A DNA stretch of 64,000 bases from Phycisphaerales bacterium (GTDB taxonomy: Bacteria > Planctomycetota > Phycisphaerae > UBA1845 > UTPLA1): positions 124,001 through 188,000 of the forward strand of contig JAKSDK010000778.1 in NCBI GenBank assembly GCA_022360095.1, given 5' to 3'. The notes under the pieces were generated by a model. The model was not told where the DNA came from, searched no databases, and worked only from the letters and a program-made list of their open reading frames with translations. Each line of letters opens with the position of its first letter. Position 1 is the first letter of the stretch. Below, piece after piece: positions 9,447 through 18,505 of this stretch. The translations under genes were made by a program, and so were the position numbers.

Positions 9447-9595
9447 GATCACGCTGTTTTTCGACGCCGAACGTTGTTCGCACGTTGTACCGCGCAATAT
9501 GTGTCATGGGGCGCGGCTTTGATCCGACGGGCGCGGCATGCCACCCTGCGGCTCTTGGGTCCTGATGCTTATTGCATCAACTCGTTGCATGATAT

Positions 9596-9624
9596 TTGCC
9601 GTCCGCCCGCTTATGGCGGATAAT
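9596..9624 (+). promoter_or_regulatory. Promoter of prpBC, probably leaderless
   Basis: TTGCCG (9596-9601), a 17-nt spacer and GATAAT (9619-9624). The ATG at 9632 follows the -10 by 7 nt, which puts transcription initiation at or next to the start codon. Confidence 0.5.
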
Positions 9625-9631
9625 CCGAGCC

Positions 9632-10510
9632 ATGGCCAAATCACGATCCCAGCGCTTACGAGAGCTCATTGCTGAGAAGACCGTTCAGATCCCCGGCGCG
9701 TTTAATGCGCTGGTCGCCAGGGCGATTGAGAAGTCCGGCTTCGAAGCGGTCTATGTTTCCGGCGCGGGCTTGTCCAATGCCGTTTATGGCCTGCCGGATG
9801 TTGGGCTCATCACGATGACCGAGGCTGTGGAGCACGCTCGGCGGATCTGCAATGCGACGACTTTGCCTGTCATCATCGATGGCGATACGGGCTTCGGTGA
9901 AGCCATGAACATGGCGAGGACCGTTGCCGAAATGGAGGCGGCGGGCGTTTCGGCCATCCATTTCGAGGATCAGGTCCTTCCGAAGAAATGCGGGCATCTC
10001 GATGGGAAACAGCTTGTTTCAGCTAACGAGATGGTGCAGAAGATTCGTGGCGCGTGTGCCGCCCGGACCGATTCCGACGTGATGATCATTGCCAGAACGG
10101 ATGCCCGCGGCGTGATTTCCTTTGACGACGCTGTCGAGCGCGCCAAGAAATACGTTGATGCCGGTGCGGACGCGATTTTTCCGGAGGCGATGCAATCCAA
10201 GGACGAGCTGGCGGCGTTTGCGGACAACGTCAAAGCGCCGCTGCTGGCCAACATGACGGAGTTCGGCAAGACCCCGCTGCTTGGTTTGAAAGAGCTGGCT
10301 GAGATGGGCTATCGCATGGTCATTTATCCGCAAACTGCATTGCGCGTCGCTTTCGGCGCGATTGATTCGATGTTGTCGGATTTGAGAAAAAGCGGTGACC
10401 AGAATGCATGGGTCGATCGGATGCAGACACGTGCGGAACTCTACGACCTGCTCGACTACGACGGATTGACTAGAATCGATCGCGCTGCCACGGAAAAGAC
10501 GGATTCATGA
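9632..10510 (+). CDS. prpB: Methylisocitrate lyase (PrpB; isocitrate lyase/PEP mutase superfamily)
   Basis: 292 residues. It cleaves 2-methylisocitrate to pyruvate and succinate, the last step of the 2-methylcitrate cycle of propionate degradation. Characteristic residues are the SGAGLS loop, DGDTGFG (metal-binding Asp pair), HFEDQ and the catalytic loop KKCGH (Lys118-His122, equivalent to KRCGH of E. coli PrpB), then ARTDA and the GADAIFPEA segment. The start MAKSRSQ was chosen because family proteins begin there; an in-frame ATG 12 codons earlier gives an unlikely extension overlapping the promoter. It is followed 33 nt later by prpC, and the two are very probably cotranscribed. Confidence 0.93.
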   Translation: MAKSRSQRLRELIAEKTVQIPGAFNALVARAIEKSGFEAVYVSGAGLSNAVYGLPDVGLITMTEAVEHARRICNATTLPVIIDGDTGFGEAMNMARTVAEMEAAGVSAIHFEDQVLPKKCGHLDGKQLVSANEMVQKIRGACAARTDSDVMIIARTDARGVISFDDAVERAKKYVDAGADAIFPEAMQSKDELAAFADNVKAPLLANMTEFGKTPLLGLKELAEMGYRMVIYPQTALRVAFGAIDSMLSDLRKSGDQNAWVDRMQTRAELYDLLDYDGLTRIDRAATEKTDS

Positions 10511-10543
10511 AATTGCAGGATAGGCCGATTTAGGAGAACGACG

Positions 10544-11692
10544 ATGAGCGAAGCAAAGACGAAGGCCAGTGCCGGGTTGGCGGGTGTTATCGCGGGCCGG
10601 ACGTCGGTGGGTGAAGTCACTCAAACAAGTCTCCGGTATCGCGGTTACGACATCGACGATTTGGCCCACAACACTTGTTTCGAAGAAGTCGCCTATCTGT
10701 TGCTGTACGGAGAACTGCCGACGAAGTCTGAATTGGGTGAGTTTCGCTCACGGGTTCAAGGTGCGATGGCGCTCCCTCGGGAGGTCGGCAGCGCCATCGA
10801 CGCCATGCCGAGCGACATTCCGCCCATGGATGTGCTCCGATCGGTCGTTTCGCTCTTAGGGCATTACGATCCGGATGCGCAGGATAATTCGCGCGAGGCC
10901 AACCTGCGGAAGTCTGAACGGCTGCTCGGTCAACTCGCGGCGGCGGTGGGGCAATGGTCTCGGAAGACTTCCGGGGTGGCCGTGGTTGAGCCCGATCCCG
11001 ATGCGACTCACGGCGCGAATCTTCTGGCGATGATGCTCGGCAAGAAATCTGGCGAATTGGCGGGCCGTGTCGTAGACGGCACGATGGTCCTTTATGCGGA
11101 GCATGAGTTCAACGCCTCGACTTTTACGGCGCGGACCATCGCTTCGACATTGGCCGACATGCATTCGGCCGTGTCCGGTGCGATCGGTGCCCTCAAGGGA
11201 CCGTTGCATGGCGGCGCCAATGAAGCCGCGATGCGGCAGTTTCTCGACATCGGCAGCGTGGACAACGTCGAGACGTGGTTTAACGATCTCCAGGCCCACA
11301 ATAAGGCGCACCCTGACAACAAAAAGCTCATCATGGGATTTGGGCACCGTGTTTACAAACATGGTGACCATCGGGCGTCGATTCTTCGGGATTGGTCCAT
11401 CGAGCTTTCAAAGGAGACGGGTCAGGGTCATTGGATCGAGATGGCCGACAGGCTGCAAAAGCTGATGCTTGAACAGAAAAACATCCACCCCAATACGGAT
11501 TATCCGGCGGCGCATGCTTACTACCAGATGGGCATCCCGATTCCGCTGTATACGCCGATTTTCGTTTGCAGTCGAGTGACCGGTTGGTGTGCGCACGTTT
11601 GCGAGCAGTATGCGGATAACCGAATCATTCGTCCCGGTAGCGAATACACAGGTCCCTCACTGCGCGAGGTCGTGCCGATTCAGGAGCGTTAG
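10544..11692 (+). CDS. prpC: 2-methylcitrate synthase / citrate synthase
   Basis: 382 residues, the size of the short bacterial type II-like 2-methylcitrate synthases. It condenses propionyl-CoA (or acetyl-CoA) with oxaloacetate. Motifs are the N-terminal GLAGVIAGRTSVGEV, the RYRGYDI substrate region, LYAEHEFNAS, the catalytic histidine in PLHGGANEA, and the second active-site histidine in GFGHRVYKHGDHR, with the conserved Asp/Arg region near the C-terminus. Pairing with prpB favours methylcitrate synthase, but citrate synthase activity cannot be excluded from sequence alone. A GGAGAA ribosome-binding site precedes the ATG. No methylcitrate dehydratase (prpD or acnD) follows. Confidence 0.9.
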   Translation: MSEAKTKASAGLAGVIAGRTSVGEVTQTSLRYRGYDIDDLAHNTCFEEVAYLLLYGELPTKSELGEFRSRVQGAMALPREVGSAIDAMPSDIPPMDVLRSVVSLLGHYDPDAQDNSREANLRKSERLLGQLAAAVGQWSRKTSGVAVVEPDPDATHGANLLAMMLGKKSGELAGRVVDGTMVLYAEHEFNASTFTARTIASTLADMHSAVSGAIGALKGPLHGGANEAAMRQFLDIGSVDNVETWFNDLQAHNKAHPDNKKLIMGFGHRVYKHGDHRASILRDWSIELSKETGQGHWIEMADRLQKLMLEQKNIHPNTDYPAAHAYYQMGIPIPLYTPIFVCSRVTGWCAHVCEQYADNRIIRPGSEYTGPSLREVVPIQER

Positions 11693-11920
11693 GGTTTCTT
11701 CTTGAACGTCAGGACATGTGATTTTCTGTTAATGGTTTCTTAGGATAGCCTGGCCATCCGAAAAGGAACATCTCTTCGCAAACAACTCTATCGGATAATA
11801 TCGGAACTGCTTTCGTCGATGAAGGCCACGCTCTCGCGCGCCGGGAATTCAATTGCAACGACCGATTATCTTCGTTAGGCTGAAAGGGTAATCGTCGCCT
11901 TGCAAGGGGAGTTCCGAAAC

Positions 11921-14338
11921 ATGAAACGGTTTGCATTGACGGGTACCGTACTTGCGGTGCTGGCATGTTTTTTATCGGGTTGTTTTCTGCTGCCATTTTT
12001 GTCCGACCTTTTTGGTCCGGGGGATGACGGTCCGATTGCACCGGGCGTATCGGGCCCACTCGGTAGTCCCATGCCCTCTTTGTCGCCGGAGGAGCTTCAG
12101 ACGTTTGAGCGCGGCATCGCCGTCATGCAAAAACGTTTTGATCTTGCCGAGGGGTTGGGCCCGGCTTTCAACGTCGTGTTTTGCGGCGGTTGTCATGAAA
12201 AACCGACGCCCGGAGGCAGCGCCGGTCTTTATCGCAATTTCTTTCTCGGCGGTCGAATGTCAAACGGACGGTTCGTGTTTAGCGAGTCGGCCGGGGATGC
12301 CGGCGGCGTGATCCGCATGTATGACTACGATCCCAATCGGTACGACCGTCCGGAAGTTCCCGACGACGCGACGATTTTCGCCCAGCGCAGCGGGATCCCC
12401 ATGTTCGGCGTCGGTCTCATTGCCGAACTCAGCGACGAGGAAATCCGCTCAAGGGAAGATCCGGACGACGCAAACGGCGACGGCATCAGCGGCCGGGTCA
12501 ATATTGACCGTGGTTTCGTCGGGCGTTTCGGACGAAAATCTCAGACCGTGTCCATCGAAGGTTTCGTTCGCGGTCCCTTGTTCAACCATGTGGGAATCAC
12601 CACCAACCCCTTGACCAATCAGCAACGAAGCGAGTTGCCCGTGACGGCCGAAACGACGGCCAAGCTCAAGGCCGTCAGCCGTATCCCGGTTCCCGACGAG
12701 TTGAAGCGGGGGCCGCATATGCAGGCCGCTGCTGCGGACGGACCGAACTTCGACAATGACAATGCACCTGATCCCGAGATGAGCGGTCAGGAATTGTTCG
12801 ATCTCATCAGCGCAGTGATGATGCTGGCCGCGCCGGAATTTGAGGAACCCACGGAGCAGACCAATCGTGGCCGTTTGCTGTTTCACGAGGCGAACTGCTC
12901 TGACTGTCATACGCCAAGATTGAACGGCCCTCGCGGCCCGGTGCCGGCGTATTCCGATTTGCTGTTGCATGATATGGGCGACGAACTCGCCGACGGTATT
13001 GTGATGGGCCTGGCGAGCGGTTCAGAGTTTCGGACGCAGCCCCTCTGGGGCATTTCGACGACCGGGCCCTATCTGCACGACGGTCGCGCAACCACAATCC
13101 GTGAAGCGGTCCTGGCTCACGGTGGTGAGGCCACGGCCTCACGGAATGCGTTCGATGCTTTTACCGAGGCACAGAAGGATGATCTGATTGAGTTTCTGCT
13201 GTCGCTCGGCGGTCGTGACCAGTTCACGGCCGGCCTGCTTCCGCCGGATGCGCCGTTGCCGGGCGTCGGTGAATACGGTGGTCCCTTCCGTGCGCTGACG
13301 GCGCAAGAGGAGGAACAATTTCTTCGCGGTCGGGCGGTGTTTGATTTCGACTTCGGATTCGTGGACGGCGCCGGTGGTTTGGCCGGGCCGGACGGGGTGG
13401 GTCGCTTCAATGGCGACAGTTGCCGCGCATGCCATTTTGATCCTGTGATCGGCGGTGCCGGGCCCCGAGGCGTGAACGTGATGCGTCATTGCATTGTGGA
13501 CAACGGCGGCGCTTTCTCCGCGCCGCCGACGACGCCCAACACGATCCTGCATAAGGAAATCCGTATCGGTCACGGCGTTGTGCAGGCGACCGATGACATC
13601 AATTTTTTCGAGCAGCGCCAGACGCCGCACGCTTTCGGGCTTGGTTTGATCGACGCCATCAGCGAGGCCACGATTCTCTCGAACGCCGATCCAAACGACA
13701 ATGACGCCGACGGCATCAGCGGTCGGGCCCACGTGCTCGGTGACGGGCGTATCGGCCGTCTTGGATGGAAAGCGCAGGTTCCGAACACCGGTGAGTTCGT
13801 TGCCGACGCGATGGCGGCTGAAATCGGACTGACGCTTCCTGACGCCGCCGGTCTAAGCTTTGCATTGGCGGCGGATCAGGATGGTGTTGCGGACCCGGAG
13901 TTGTCTTTGCGGCAGACCGAGGACATCATCTTTTTCCTGAGCATGCTGGCCGGACCGCCGCGTCGGCCTGTTGCGGACGCGGCGCTTGTCGCTCAAGGCG
14001 AAGCCTTGTTCGATTCGGTCGGTTGCACGAAATGTCATATCCCGTCGTTGCCCGGTGCATTGGGGGACGTACCTTTGTATTCGGATTTGCTTCTTCATGA
14101 GATTTTGCCGGCCGGTACGCCCGGAATTGAAGACGGCGATGCGGGCCAGCGGGAGTTTCGGACGGCGCCGCTCTGGGGCCTGAGCCAGACGCCGCCGTAT
14201 TTCCACGATGGTGAATCCGACACCATCGACGATGCGATCCGACGTCACGCCGGCGAAGCCGCCGCGATTCGAGATGATTACGTCGGGCTCAGCGCCGCCG
14301 ATCGAGCCGCTTTGCTCGCCTTTATGAATTCACTGTAA
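11921..14338 (+). CDS. Tetrahaem lipoprotein with two DUF1111 (di-haem oxidoreductase) units
   Basis: 805 residues. The N-terminus MKRFALTG ... LSGC is a lipoprotein signal with the modified cysteine at 21; a GGGG-rich site precedes this ATG, so the TTG at 11900 was not used. The protein is an internal duplication. Each half has two c-type haem sites: CGGCH (88-92) and CSDCH (326-330), then CRACH (501-505) and CTKCH (702-706). Each half also repeats the segments GxGLI, DxxDADGISGR-like Ca-binding loops, QPLWGIS/APLWGLS and YLHDGRATTI/YFHDGESDTI. DUF1111 proteins are putative di-haem peroxidases or oxidoreductases. The protein should sit on the outer face of a membrane. The next gene is a CRTAC1-family protein. 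Confidence 0.88.
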   Translation: MKRFALTGTVLAVLACFLSGCFLLPFLSDLFGPGDDGPIAPGVSGPLGSPMPSLSPEELQTFERGIAVMQKRFDLAEGLGPAFNVVFCGGCHEKPTPGGSAGLYRNFFLGGRMSNGRFVFSESAGDAGGVIRMYDYDPNRYDRPEVPDDATIFAQRSGIPMFGVGLIAELSDEEIRSREDPDDANGDGISGRVNIDRGFVGRFGRKSQTVSIEGFVRGPLFNHVGITTNPLTNQQRSELPVTAETTAKLKAVSRIPVPDELKRGPHMQAAAADGPNFDNDNAPDPEMSGQELFDLISAVMMLAAPEFEEPTEQTNRGRLLFHEANCSDCHTPRLNGPRGPVPAYSDLLLHDMGDELADGIVMGLASGSEFRTQPLWGISTTGPYLHDGRATTIREAVLAHGGEATASRNAFDAFTEAQKDDLIEFLLSLGGRDQFTAGLLPPDAPLPGVGEYGGPFRALTAQEEEQFLRGRAVFDFDFGFVDGAGGLAGPDGVGRFNGDSCRACHFDPVIGGAGPRGVNVMRHCIVDNGGAFSAPPTTPNTILHKEIRIGHGVVQATDDINFFEQRQTPHAFGLGLIDAISEATILSNADPNDNDADGISGRAHVLGDGRIGRLGWKAQVPNTGEFVADAMAAEIGLTLPDAAGLSFALAADQDGVADPELSLRQTEDIIFFLSMLAGPPRRPVADAALVAQGEALFDSVGCTKCHIPSLPGALGDVPLYSDLLLHEILPAGTPGIEDGDAGQREFRTAPLWGLSQTPPYFHDGESDTIDDAIRRHAGEAAAIRDDYVGLSAADRAALLAFMNSL

Positions 14339-14406
14339 CTCGCGAGCCAGTGTGAGAACTCATCAGAACCGTTTGACGGTCCTCGCAATTGACAGGAGAA
14401 AGTAGA

Positions 14407-16239
14407 GTGTTTGTCAACACTGAGAAAACGGCCGGACATCGCATCGTTTGGAGAAATCGCCTCGCCATTCTGATTCTGTTTGCGTTTCCGGTGCTGCAAG
14501 GCGCGAATTGTGAAAATGCGGGGACGCCGGACAGCGTCGCCGGGCCCAACGCTTTCACGGACGCATCGGACCGACTGGGTGCTTTCGGTGCGATCGAGGG
14601 ATGGGGCGGTTTGGCCGCGTTTGACTATGACAACGACGGCGACGTGGATCTGCTCGTGACGAACGGTCCCGATACGCCCAATCGGCTCTTTCAAAATGAC
14701 GGCAGCGCGAACTTCACCGAAGTCGGCGCCGAGTCCGGTCTCGCCGTTTCCGAGGACAATTGCATGGCCTGTGCCGTCGGTGATTTCAACAATGACGGTC
14801 TGTTGGACTTGATGTTGGGGCGAAGCCGGGTCAATCTTCCGGATGGCACGCCTGCAGGACCTGTCATCATGATCAACAACGGCCCCGACGCGCAGGGTGT
14901 GGTCACTTTCACAGAAGTCTCCTCCGCTCAGACCGGGCTCGTGAGCGAAGCACCGGCGATGGCTATTGGTGTCGGAGATCTGGACAACGACGGGCATCTG
15001 GACATCGTCATCGGTCGTTACGATATGACCGTCATCAGCTTTCTCGAAGTGCCGATCTACGAAAGCCAGCCCAACGAATTATGGCGATGCACCGGCGTTA
15101 ACGGTGGGATTCCTCAATACGAGCAAGTGTTGGATGCAGGCATCGAAGGCACCGAGCAGAACGGTTTTTCCCCGGCGACCGCCGATCAGACGTTCATTCC
15201 CGGCACCCTTGTCCTTTACCTGACCGACGTGGACGAGGACGGCTTGTTGGACATCTTCGATCTTCACGACATCCCCGGCGGTGTCGACTACTTCCACAAT
15301 GACGGGAACATGAAGTTCACGCGACGCCAGATGGACCTTTTGAACATGCATGGAGGATGGATGGGCATGACTGGCGCGGACTATGACGAAGACGGTGACA
15401 TCGACTATTTCCTCACGAACGTCGGTGGCGATTTCACGACCATATTTCCACCGAATTCCGTGGCCGGCGCTCACCTGGAGCCTGACGCGACGTTCTTCCA
15501 CCGGCTTCTGCGTAATGACAACGGTACGCTGACGGACGTCGCCGCGAACACGGCTGTCACGGCCTCCACCGTGCTGCCGGCGACCAACGGCATTGGCGGT
15601 TCCGGTCTTCAGGGGTTCGAATTCGGTTTCGGCACGACCTGGATCGATACCGACAACAGCGGCCGACCCGATCTCTATTGGATTGGCGATCTGATCTCGT
15701 TCATTCAGCCGGGACTGTCCATCAACTGGCATGGTGTCGGCCGTTTTCTCGCCAACAACGGCGACGGTTCCTTCACGGACCGTACCGCGGAGCGCCGGTT
15801 GTTTAACATTCCTGCAGACGCGACGATCGCATTCGGGCAGCAGGATGCCGGTCGGGCCGTTGCCGCATGTGATCTCAATGGCGACGGTTTTCAGGATCTG
15901 GCGTTGACCAATGCGTCGTTGCTTGGCACGCCGACGGCTTCGGCACGCGTATTCCTGAATCCTGCCAACACCGGAAACCACTGGCTGACGGTTCGGCTTC
16001 GCGGCGCCGCCAGCAACAGTTTCGGCATTGGTGCGCGGGTACGCGCCACCGTGGGCGGGAAGACACTCGTCGGCGAAGTTCTCTCGACCACCAGTGCTTT
16101 TCTCGGTGTTCAACCCCAAGCACACTTCGGCCTCGGCACGGCCACGACGGTCGACACCCTGGAAATCCGTTGGCCTTCCGGTGCGGTGACGACTCTGAAC
16201 GACGTCGCCGTCGACCAGGTTCTCACGGTTGACGAGTGA
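14407..16239 (+). CDS. Secreted CRTAC1/ASPIC-UnbV protein with FG-GAP/VCBS repeats
   Basis: 610 residues from a GTG at 14407 that has an AGGAG site 9 nt upstream; the frame also opens at a TTG at 14389. A hydrophobic signal (LAILILFAFPVLQG) is followed by NC, which might be a weak lipobox. The body carries FG-GAP/VCBS repeats with calcium loops, such as FDYDNDGDVDLLV, DFNNDGLLDLMLG, DLDNDGHLDIVIG, DYDEDGDIDYFL and DLNGDGFQDLALT, which fold into a beta-propeller. The C-terminal 90 residues (NHWLTVRLRG ... GLGTATTVDTLEIRWPSG) are an ASPIC/UnbV domain. The cellular role of this family is unknown. It starts 68 nt after the tetrahaem lipoprotein and may be cotranscribed with it. Confidence 0.88.
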   Translation: MFVNTEKTAGHRIVWRNRLAILILFAFPVLQGANCENAGTPDSVAGPNAFTDASDRLGAFGAIEGWGGLAAFDYDNDGDVDLLVTNGPDTPNRLFQNDGSANFTEVGAESGLAVSEDNCMACAVGDFNNDGLLDLMLGRSRVNLPDGTPAGPVIMINNGPDAQGVVTFTEVSSAQTGLVSEAPAMAIGVGDLDNDGHLDIVIGRYDMTVISFLEVPIYESQPNELWRCTGVNGGIPQYEQVLDAGIEGTEQNGFSPATADQTFIPGTLVLYLTDVDEDGLLDIFDLHDIPGGVDYFHNDGNMKFTRRQMDLLNMHGGWMGMTGADYDEDGDIDYFLTNVGGDFTTIFPPNSVAGAHLEPDATFFHRLLRNDNGTLTDVAANTAVTASTVLPATNGIGGSGLQGFEFGFGTTWIDTDNSGRPDLYWIGDLISFIQPGLSINWHGVGRFLANNGDGSFTDRTAERRLFNIPADATIAFGQQDAGRAVAACDLNGDGFQDLALTNASLLGTPTASARVFLNPANTGNHWLTVRLRGAASNSFGIGARVRATVGGKTLVGEVLSTTSAFLGVQPQAHFGLGTATTVDTLEIRWPSGAVTTLNDVAVDQVLTVDE

Positions 16240-16264
16240 TTTCGGCGTCGAAAAGCAGCGTGAT

Positions 16265-16300
16265 GAAAGCCCCGGTCAGGCATGCCTGGCCGGGGCTTTC
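16265..16300. terminator. 36-bp near-perfect palindrome, second copy
   Basis: GAAAGCCCCGG through CCGGGGCTTTC with one T-G mismatch, 25 nt after the CRTAC1 gene stop. It is almost identical to the palindrome at 9413-9446 and probably terminates transcription. Confidence 0.6.
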
Positions 16301-16359
16301 CGCATTGACGGGCGCCTTGGGTGGGGTGGCCAAGCGGCGCGCGGCCCCCTATGTTGGTT

Positions 16360-16388
16360 ATGACTTGGGCCGGATTTTGCGCTATAAT
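16360..16388 (+). promoter_or_regulatory. Promoter of the MacA-like/MacB-like gene pair
   Basis: ATGACT (16360-16365), a 17-nt spacer and a perfect TATAAT (16383-16388). The gene start at 16457 is about 60 nt beyond the predicted transcription start, with GGAG in between. Confidence 0.5.
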
Positions 16389-16456
16389 CCCTTTGCTTGT
16401 GATCTGGAGTCTTGTCCTAACCGGGAATTCGATTTTCGTCTCTTGGAGATGTGCGA

Positions 16457-17638
16457 ATGCGTGCCATCGTTGTCGTGATTGCCATTGCCGCCATTGGAGG
16501 CGGAGGATGGTACGGGTACAAGGAATACTACGGAGGCGAAGAGGCGGACCAGTTTGTCGTCGCGCCACTGGATGTTGGTGATATCATCAAGACCGTATCG
16601 GCCACGGGCACGATCGAGCCTCTGGTCAAGGTGATTGTCGGGTCCCAGCTCAGCGGCAACATCAAGAAGTGGCACGCCGATTTCAATGCGAAGGTGTCCG
16701 AAGGAGACGTCCTGGCGGAGATCGATCCGGACCGTTTTCAAACCGCCTATGATCAGGCCCAGGCCAATCTGGCCCTGGCTAAAGCACGCGACGAGGAACT
16801 TTTGGTTCGCTACAAGGATGCTCAACGAGAGCACAATCGGTTGCAAAGGCTCTTCGAGCGGAATAACGCCGCCAGTGAAAACGAATTGTTGCTGGCAAAG
16901 ACGGAAGAGGACGCGGCCCGTGCGGCGTGGCACGGTGCGAAAGCCAGTGTTCAATCCGCCGAGGCTGCTCTAAATGCGGCGAAGGTCGATCTCGATCGGG
17001 CCATCATTCGCTCGCCCATCGACGGCGTGGTGATTGCTCGGAACATCGAAGACGGGCAGACCGTGGCTGCGTCGCTTCAGGCGCCGGAACTGTTCGTCAT
17101 TGCCAACGATCTCAGCCGAATGCAGGTCAATGCCAATGTCAGCGAATCCGACATCGGCCTGATCCAGGAAGGGATGCCGGCCAGTTTTCGGGTCGACGCC
17201 TATCCGAACCGAACTTTTACGGGCACGATTTCGCAGATTCGATACAACGCGACGGATGTCGACGGCGTCGTGACGTATGTGACGTTGATCGAAGTGGGAA
17301 ATGACGATCTTGCGCTGCGTCCCGGCATGACGGCGAACGTTACTTTTGAGGTGGCGAAGGCGCGAAACGTGGTCAGGATTCCCAACACGGCCCTTCGATT
17401 CAACCCTTTTCCTGCCAGCCGGATGATGGGGCAGCGAAAAGAAAAGCGCAGACCGACGGTTTACGTCCTTGACGGGGGCAAGCCGAAGGCGGTGGAGCTT
17501 GACGTAGGTCTTAGCGATGGAACCTGGACGGAGCTCAAGGGCGGAGAGCTGAGGGAAGGAGAATCGGTGATCACCGAGCGGAACTGGCGTAGCGGCAAAG
17601 GCCGTAAGGACCTGACCCGTACATTGCGCAGAAGGTAG
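16457..17638 (+). CDS. MacA/HlyD-type periplasmic adaptor (membrane fusion protein)
   Basis: 393 residues. A single N-terminal helix (AIVVVIAIAAIGGGGW) anchors it in the inner membrane. Then follow the first lipoyl half (VKVIVGSQLSGNIKKW), a long alpha-helical hairpin (about residues 95-175, rich in Ala, Glu and Arg), the second lipoyl half (AIIRSPIDGVVIARNIEDGQTV) and the beta-barrel and membrane-proximal domains. These proteins link an inner-membrane ABC or RND pump to an outer-membrane channel. The ATG at 16457 was preferred to the GTG six nt earlier because GGAG is 8 nt away. The ATPase gene starts 6 nt after the stop. No outer-membrane TolC-like gene is seen. Confidence 0.9.
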   Translation: MRAIVVVIAIAAIGGGGWYGYKEYYGGEEADQFVVAPLDVGDIIKTVSATGTIEPLVKVIVGSQLSGNIKKWHADFNAKVSEGDVLAEIDPDRFQTAYDQAQANLALAKARDEELLVRYKDAQREHNRLQRLFERNNAASENELLLAKTEEDAARAAWHGAKASVQSAEAALNAAKVDLDRAIIRSPIDGVVIARNIEDGQTVAASLQAPELFVIANDLSRMQVNANVSESDIGLIQEGMPASFRVDAYPNRTFTGTISQIRYNATDVDGVVTYVTLIEVGNDDLALRPGMTANVTFEVAKARNVVRIPNTALRFNPFPASRMMGQRKEKRRPTVYVLDGGKPKAVELDVGLSDGTWTELKGGELREGESVITERNWRSGKGRKDLTRTLRRR

Positions 17639-17644
17639 GTCAGA

Positions 17645-18424
17645 TTGATCAAAAGCCTACAACGCAAAGGCGGTGCGTCCGCGGCGGAGGACCGGTCGCA
17701 GGTCCAGGTGTGCGACGTCTACAAGACTTATCACGTCGGCGAAGTGGACGTTCCGGCCGTTCGCGGCATCAGCCTGACGATAGGCTCGGGCGAGTTTCTG
17801 GCCATCATGGGGCCGAGCGGTTCGGGCAAGTCGACGCTCATGCATATTCTGGGATGTCTGGATCGTTGCGATCGGGGCCAGTATCTGCTCGAAGGTGCCG
17901 ATGTCACGCGCATGTCCAAACGGGAGCTGGCCAGGCTGCGCAATCAGAAGCTCGGCTTCGTCTTTCAGAGTTTCAACCTGCTGTCGCGGACCACGGTGTT
18001 GGACAATGTAGCCTTGCCGTTGACTTATGCCGGTGTCAGTCGGCGTGAACGACGCCGACGGGCAGCCTCCTTGCTCGATCGGGTCGGCCTGTCGGACCGG
18101 TCGATGCATCTCAGCAACCAGCTTAGCGGTGGACAGCAGCAACGCGTTGCGATCGCCAGGGCGCTCGTCACTGAGCCGGTCATTCTTTTTGCCGATGAGC
18201 CGACGGGGAACCTTGATACTCGCACCGGTGCCGAGATCATGGCGCTACTCGAGGAGCTGAATCGTGAGTCGGGTCTTACGATCGTGATCGTCACCCATGA
18301 GCCGGATATCGCCGAGTGTGCCCGGCGGGTGATTGCTGTTCGTGATGGGAAGATTGCTTCGGACAGGTCGAGCGGATCAGGCGTTGATGCTGAGCCGCGC
18401 GATACTGTGCACGTCGGCACATGA
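17645..18424 (+). CDS. ABC transporter ATPase, MacB/LolD type
   Basis: 259 residues from a TTG, the only start that keeps the N-terminus. It has Walker A GPSGSGKST, the Q-loop FVFQSFNLLSRTTVLDN, signature LSGGQQQR, Walker B VILFADEPTGNLD and the switch histidine in VTHEPD. The combination PTGNLD and the Q-loop sequence is typical of MacB, LolD and FtsE-like ATPases, which work with a four-helix permease carrying a large periplasmic domain. That permease is neither fused nor encoded next to it: the following gene is an isoaspartyl methyltransferase. It must pair with a permease encoded elsewhere if functional. The tail after residue 230 is Ser-rich and not conserved. Confidence 0.92.
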   Translation: MIKSLQRKGGASAAEDRSQVQVCDVYKTYHVGEVDVPAVRGISLTIGSGEFLAIMGPSGSGKSTLMHILGCLDRCDRGQYLLEGADVTRMSKRELARLRNQKLGFVFQSFNLLSRTTVLDNVALPLTYAGVSRRERRRRAASLLDRVGLSDRSMHLSNQLSGGQQQRVAIARALVTEPVILFADEPTGNLDTRTGAEIMALLEELNRESGLTIVIVTHEPDIAECARRVIAVRDGKIASDRSSGSGVDAEPRDTVHVGT

Positions 18425-18505
18425 GCGGTATGCGAACATGAACACGTCGGAATGAGGTTGATCATGGCCGCTCGAAGTTGCATCGTTTGTGCTCGTCTTG
18501 GATCT

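Noticed and set aside
11693-11920. Possible small gene or riboswitch between prpC and the tetrahaem gene
   Set aside because: Only -10-like A/T patches were seen, with no frame having a convincing start or conserved structure.
15079-16125. 348-codon minus-strand frame within the CRTAC1 gene
   Set aside because: Antisense to calcium-loop repeats that are clearly coding on the plus strand.
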